A DNA stretch of 8,350 bases, from contig DMPQ01000143.1 in assembly GCA_003455945.1 (NCBI GenBank), positions 1 through 8,350 on the forward strand, in the 5' to 3' direction. Source of the stretch: Planctomycetaceae bacterium (GTDB lineage: Bacteria; Planctomycetota; Planctomycetia; Pirellulales; Pirellulaceae). The notes below the pieces were generated by a model, which searched no databases, was not told the DNA's origin, and saw nothing but the letters and a program-made list of their open reading frames with translations. Positions 6,038-8,350 of this stretch are shown one piece after another; within the stretch, counting starts at the first letter, position 1, and each line of letters starts with the position of its first letter. A program made the translations under genes and the position numbers.

Positions 6038-6065
6038 TCAGGCGTTCGCTTCTTCGAACGCCTGA
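6038..6065 (-). other. Perfect 11-bp inverted repeat spanning the isomerase stop codon
   Basis: TCAGGCGTTCG and CGAACGCCTGA are exact reverse complements separated by six bases. The repeat covers the last nine codons plus the stop codon of the isomerase gene, so the mRNA would end its coding region inside a hairpin. It may protect the 3' end or slow ribosomes at termination. It could also be chance from the GCG/GAA-rich codons. Confidence 0.55.
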
Positions 6066-7042
6066 TCGAACGCGCGGGCGCTCGGCGAGAAGTCGAGCTT
6101 CTTGGTGAACTGGCACGCCTCGCGGGCGCCGAACTCCCGGTCCATGCCGCTGTCTTCCCATTCGATCGACAGCGGGCCTTGGTAGCCGATGTCGTTCAGG
6201 GCGCGGATGATCTCCTCGAAGTTCACCGCTCCGCGCCCCGGCGAGCGGAAGTCCCAACCGCGACGCGGATCGCCGAAGTTCAGATGACTCGCCAGGATCC
6301 CCGAGCGGCCGTCGAGCTTGGTGATCGCGTCCTTGATGTGGACGTGATAGATCCGGTCGGGGAACTCGCGGATGAACTGCACCGGATCGACTCCCTGCCA
6401 GTGCAGATGGCTGGGGTCGAAGTTGAATCCGAACTCTTCGCGATTGCCGAGCGCTTCGAGGGCTCGACGCGCGGTGTGCAGGTCGAACGCGATCTCGGTC
6501 GGATGGACTTCCAGGGCGAACTTCACGCCGCATTCGGCGAAGACGTCGAGGATCGGGTTGAACCGCTCGGCGAGCAGTTCGAAGCCGGCGTCGATCATCT
6601 TCGGCGGGACCGGCGGGAACGAGTAGTTCAGGTGCCAGATGCTCGAGCCGGTGAAGCCGTTGACGACGCCGACTCCGAACTCGCGAGCGGCCCGTGCGGT
6701 GTTCTTCAGCTCTTCGATCGCTCGGGCGGTGACGCCGGCCGGATTGCCGTCTCCCCACACGTAGTCGGGCAGGATCGCCTTGTGCCGCTCGTCGATCGGG
6801 TCGAGGATCGCCTGGCCGACCAGATGGGCGCTGATCGCCTTGCACTGCAGGCCGTAGCGGTTCAACAGGTCGCGGTGCTTGCGGCAGTAGTCCGGCTCCG
6901 CGAGCGCTCGCGGGACCTCGAAGTGGTCACCCCAGCAAGCCAACTCGATGCCGTCGTAGCCGAACTCGTGAGTCAGCTTGGCCATCCGCTCGATCGGCAG
7001 ATCGGCCCATTGGCCGGTGAACAGGGTAACCGGTCGCGCCAT
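6038..7042 (-). CDS. Sugar phosphate isomerase/epimerase (xylose isomerase-like TIM barrel)
   Basis: A 334-residue protein of the AP-endonuclease-2/xylose-isomerase-like TIM-barrel superfamily. It opens with [20 protein letters not shown] and shows the family's barrel strands, including [13 protein letters not shown] (29-41), [11 protein letters not shown] (67-77), FALEVHPTE (175-183), [12 protein letters not shown] (206-217), IYHVHIKDA (231-239) and LSIEWED (291-297). Likely divalent-metal ligands are E178, D209, H212 or H235, and E294. Such enzymes interconvert keto and aldo sugars or epimerise them; the exact substrate cannot be read from the sequence. No signal peptide is seen, so it should be cytoplasmic. 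The start at 7042 has AAGGAG (complement of 7049-7054) six bases upstream; the open frame extends to 7372 but with no family-like sequence. It stands alone, convergent with dgt and divergent from the peroxiredoxin gene. Confidence 0.92.
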   Translation of the reverse strand: MARPVTLFTGQWADLPIERMAKLTHEFGYDGIELACWGDHFEVPRALAEPDYCRKHRDLLNRYGLQCKAISAHLVGQAILDPIDERHKAILPDYVWGDGNPAGVTARAIEELKNTARAAREFGVGVVNGFTGSSIWHLNYSFPPVPPKMIDAGFELLAERFNPILDVFAECGVKFALEVHPTEIAFDLHTARRALEALGNREEFGFNFDPSHLHWQGVDPVQFIREFPDRIYHVHIKDAITKLDGRSGILASHLNFGDPRRGWDFRSPGRGAVNFEEIIRALNDIGYQGPLSIEWEDSGMDREFGAREACQFTKKLDFSPSARAFDQAFEEANA

Positions 7043-7499
7043 CGTGAACTCCTTGGATTCGTCGCTGGCCCGCAGGCGAGGGTCGCCGGGGGAGGGGAGA
7101 GTGTAGCGAGCGGCGGATCGCTCCCGAAACGCCGTGCGCAGTGGTTCACGGCGAGGGGGCGGAGCGAACCGACCGTCGGTATTGTGTCGCCGCGCCGCGG
7201 GCGCCGCAACCGACGCCACCGCCCCCTTGTCAACCGGAAGCTTCGCGCGTCGAATGGTCGCGGCGACGTGCCGCTGGCGGTGCGTTTTCGCCCGTTTCGG
7301 AACTGCATCGCGATCGGGAGTTCGGCAGGGATGGCCGGGAACCGACGGCTCGTCCCTGGTCCGCTGCGGCATCGCTGCCGCTCGGCACGAATTCGGTGAC
7401 GTCGCCGCGGTTTCCTGACCCCTTCGACTCCCCCGTCTCGCGAAACGTTACCCCTTTCCGATCGCGAGCCGATCGGGACCAACTCGGGAGAGAAGCACG
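7043..7499. other. Divergent intergenic region between isomerase and peroxiredoxin genes
   Basis: 457 bases with no credible gene; the frames open here are shadow sequence rich in arginine. It must hold the promoters of both flanking genes, but neither is clear. On the minus strand there are weak pairs such as TTGCGG (complement of 7204-7209) with CACAAT (complement of 7181-7186) at 17-base spacing, and an isolated TTGACA (complement of 7228-7233) with no matching -10 box. A small hairpin (GCGGCA at 7366-7371 with TGCCGC at 7376-7381) is also present. Confidence 0.6.
7458..7476 (+). promoter_or_regulatory. Palindrome just upstream of the peroxiredoxin gene
   Basis: CCGATCG (7458-7464) and CGATCGG (7470-7476) flank five bases, ten bases before the GGGAG ribosome binding site (7486-7490). 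The symmetry and position suit either a repressor site or a 5' leader hairpin. It does not resemble the AT-rich Fur/PerR box or any OxyR site I know. Confidence 0.3.
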
Positions 7500-8093
7500 A
7501 TGGGCGTTCTGGTCACGAAAGAGGCTCCGGACTTCAAGGCTCAGGCGGTGATGCCGGACGGGTCGTTCAAGGAGCTGAAGCTCAGCGACTACCGCGGCAA
7601 GTACGTCCTGCTGTTCTTCTATCCGCTCGACTTCACCTTCGTCTGCCCGACCGAGATCATCTCGTTCTCGGATCGCGTGCAGGAGTTCGCCGATCTCGAC
7701 GTTCAGGTCGTCGGCGTCTCGATCGACAGCCACTTCAGCCATCTCGCTTGGCGCAACACGCCGCGGACTCAGGGTGGTCTCGGCCAGATCCAGTACCCGC
7801 TGGTCGCCGACCTGAACAAGCAGATCGCGACCGACTTCGACGTGCTGCTCCCGGCCGGCATCGCGCTCCGCGGCCTGTTCCTGATCGACAAGAGCGGCGT
7901 CGTCCGTCATCAGGTCGTCAACGATCTGCCGCTGGGCAGGAGCGTGGACGAGGCGCTGCGGATGGTGAAGGCGCTGCAGTACTTCGAGAAGAACGGCGAA
8001 GTCTGCCCGGCCAACTGGAAGGAAGGGGAGCGGACGATCAAGCCGACCGTCAACGCCAGCAAGGAATTCTTCAGCGCCGAATACGCCGACTGA
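7500..8093 (+). CDS. Typical 2-Cys peroxiredoxin (AhpC/Prx1 family)
   Basis: A 197-residue thiol peroxidase that reduces hydrogen peroxide and organic peroxides. The active-site block [12 protein letters not shown] holds P42, T46 and the peroxidatic C49; R124 (ALRGLFLID) completes the catalytic set. The resolving cysteine is C169 in GEVCPANW, so it forms the intersubunit disulfide of typical 2-Cys enzymes. A GGLG motif (92-95) and a C-terminal extension with SKEFFSAEY resemble the features that make eukaryotic Prx1 enzymes sensitive to overoxidation, with FF in place of YF. No export signal is seen, so it is probably cytoplasmic. The ATG at 7500 has GGAG (7487-7490) nine bases upstream. No reductase gene (ahpF, sulfiredoxin) is next to it. 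A strong terminator follows, so it is likely monocistronic. Confidence 0.96.
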   Translation: MGVLVTKEAPDFKAQAVMPDGSFKELKLSDYRGKYVLLFFYPLDFTFVCPTEIISFSDRVQEFADLDVQVVGVSIDSHFSHLAWRNTPRTQGGLGQIQYPLVADLNKQIATDFDVLLPAGIALRGLFLIDKSGVVRHQVVNDLPLGRSVDEALRMVKALQYFEKNGEVCPANWKEGERTIKPTVNASKEFFSAEYAD

Positions 8094-8115
8094 GCGCGCG
8101 GCGAAACGGTCTCGC

Positions 8116-8150
8116 TGCGGAGTGCTGCCGATCGACGGCAGCACTCCGCA
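8116..8150 (+). terminator. Strong hairpin terminator after the peroxiredoxin gene
   Basis: A perfect 15-bp stem, TGCGGAGTGCTGCCG (8116-8130) with CGGCAGCACTCCGCA (8136-8150), encloses a 5-base loop and is followed by the T-rich ATCTTCTCTTC. It begins 22 bases after the stop codon. This is the clearest terminator in the window. Confidence 0.85.
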
Positions 8151-8234
8151 ATCTTCTCTTCGCGTCTCTCGCGCAGCCTCCCCCGCCCCTCCCAGCCCGC
8201 CGCGTCAGCAAGGGGTCTCCGTGCCTCGGTTCTG

Positions 8235-8262
8235 AAAAAACGCTGCGACCGGTGTCGGTCGT
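8235..8262 (-). terminator. Candidate leftward intrinsic terminator
   Basis: Read on the minus strand, a 7-bp stem (ACGACCG with CGGTCGC, one G-U pair, 4-base loop; 8262-8245) is followed four bases later by six T residues (8240-8235). This is a small version of an intrinsic terminator and would stop a gene entering from the right of the window. A perfect 10-base palindrome GTCGTACGAC (8258-8267) overlaps it. Confidence 0.4.
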
Positions 8263-8267
8263 ACGAC

Positions 8268-8350
8268 GGTGGCCCCGGGCTCTCCGAGCCCGAGGTCGGG
8301 TGGATGTCGACACTGCTGACGCTGCGAAGTTCGTTCGGTATCGGGACGAA
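8268..8350 (-). repeat. Right copy of the flanking inverted repeat
   Basis: This is the inverted partner of 18-99, at about 85% identity by hand alignment and exact over 32 bases (8273-8304). The internal hairpin is CGGGCTC (8276-8282) with GAGCCCG (8286-8292), loop TCC. The match runs to the last base of the window, so the true end may lie outside. It immediately follows the palindrome at 8258-8267. Confidence 0.85.

Noticed and set aside
7043..7372. N-terminal extension of the isomerase
   Set aside because: The extension is proline/arginine-rich shadow sequence, and AAGGAG sits exactly right for the start at 7042.
5951..7399. A 482-codon + strand open frame opposite the isomerase gene
   Set aside because: The minus strand encodes a complete TIM-barrel protein with metal-site motifs and a good ribosome binding site; the + frame has no recognisable features.
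18..8350. The inverted repeats as the ends of a transposon or genomic island
   Set aside because: The content between them is core housekeeping genes with uniform base composition by eye, and no transposase or integrase is present.

Overview
The window looks like chromosomal DNA from a GC-rich member of the Planctomycetota. That is an inference from three things: the style of the rpoA product and of the Prx1-type peroxiredoxin, the TIM-barrel sugar isomerase type that is very common in this phylum, and a loosened ribosomal operon with long spacers. No rRNA, tRNA, transposase, CRISPR array or phage gene is visible. The genes are mostly core housekeeping genes, and I found no obviously new multi-gene system.

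Layout. An imperfect inverted repeat of about 82 bases, with an internal hairpin, lies at both ends of the window (18-99 and 8268-8350). After the left copy comes an unrecognised helical protein gene (323-865). Next is an alpha-operon-like cluster on the + strand: rpmJ (1146-1262), rpsM (1528-1911), rpsK (2226-2609), rpoA (2804-3793) and rplQ (3885-4490). A good sigma70-like promoter precedes rpmJ, and a strong terminator-like hairpin follows rplQ. rpsD, which usually sits between rpsK and rpoA, is absent. The spacers between these genes (265, 314, 194 and 91 bases) are unusually long and contain several inverted repeats that could be regulatory RNA.

Downstream on the + strand is an HD-domain dNTP triphosphohydrolase (dgt-like, 4771-5913). 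It converges with a minus-strand sugar phosphate isomerase/epimerase (6038-7042). A 457-base divergent region separates that gene from a typical 2-Cys peroxiredoxin (7500-8093), which ends in a very clear 15-bp stem terminator. A weaker terminator-like signal reading leftward at 8235-8262 suggests a convergent gene beyond the right edge.

How the genes relate. uS13, uS11, bL36 and bL17 are ribosome components, and RpoA is the platform of RNA polymerase, so the left half couples translation and transcription capacity. The dNTPase (nucleotide pool control), the isomerase (sugar metabolism) and the peroxiredoxin (peroxide removal) look like independent single-gene units. The most notable protein-level features are an enlarged bL17 with two insertions, an alpha C-terminal domain with changed DNA-contact residues, and a peroxiredoxin with eukaryote-like GGLG and FF motifs.
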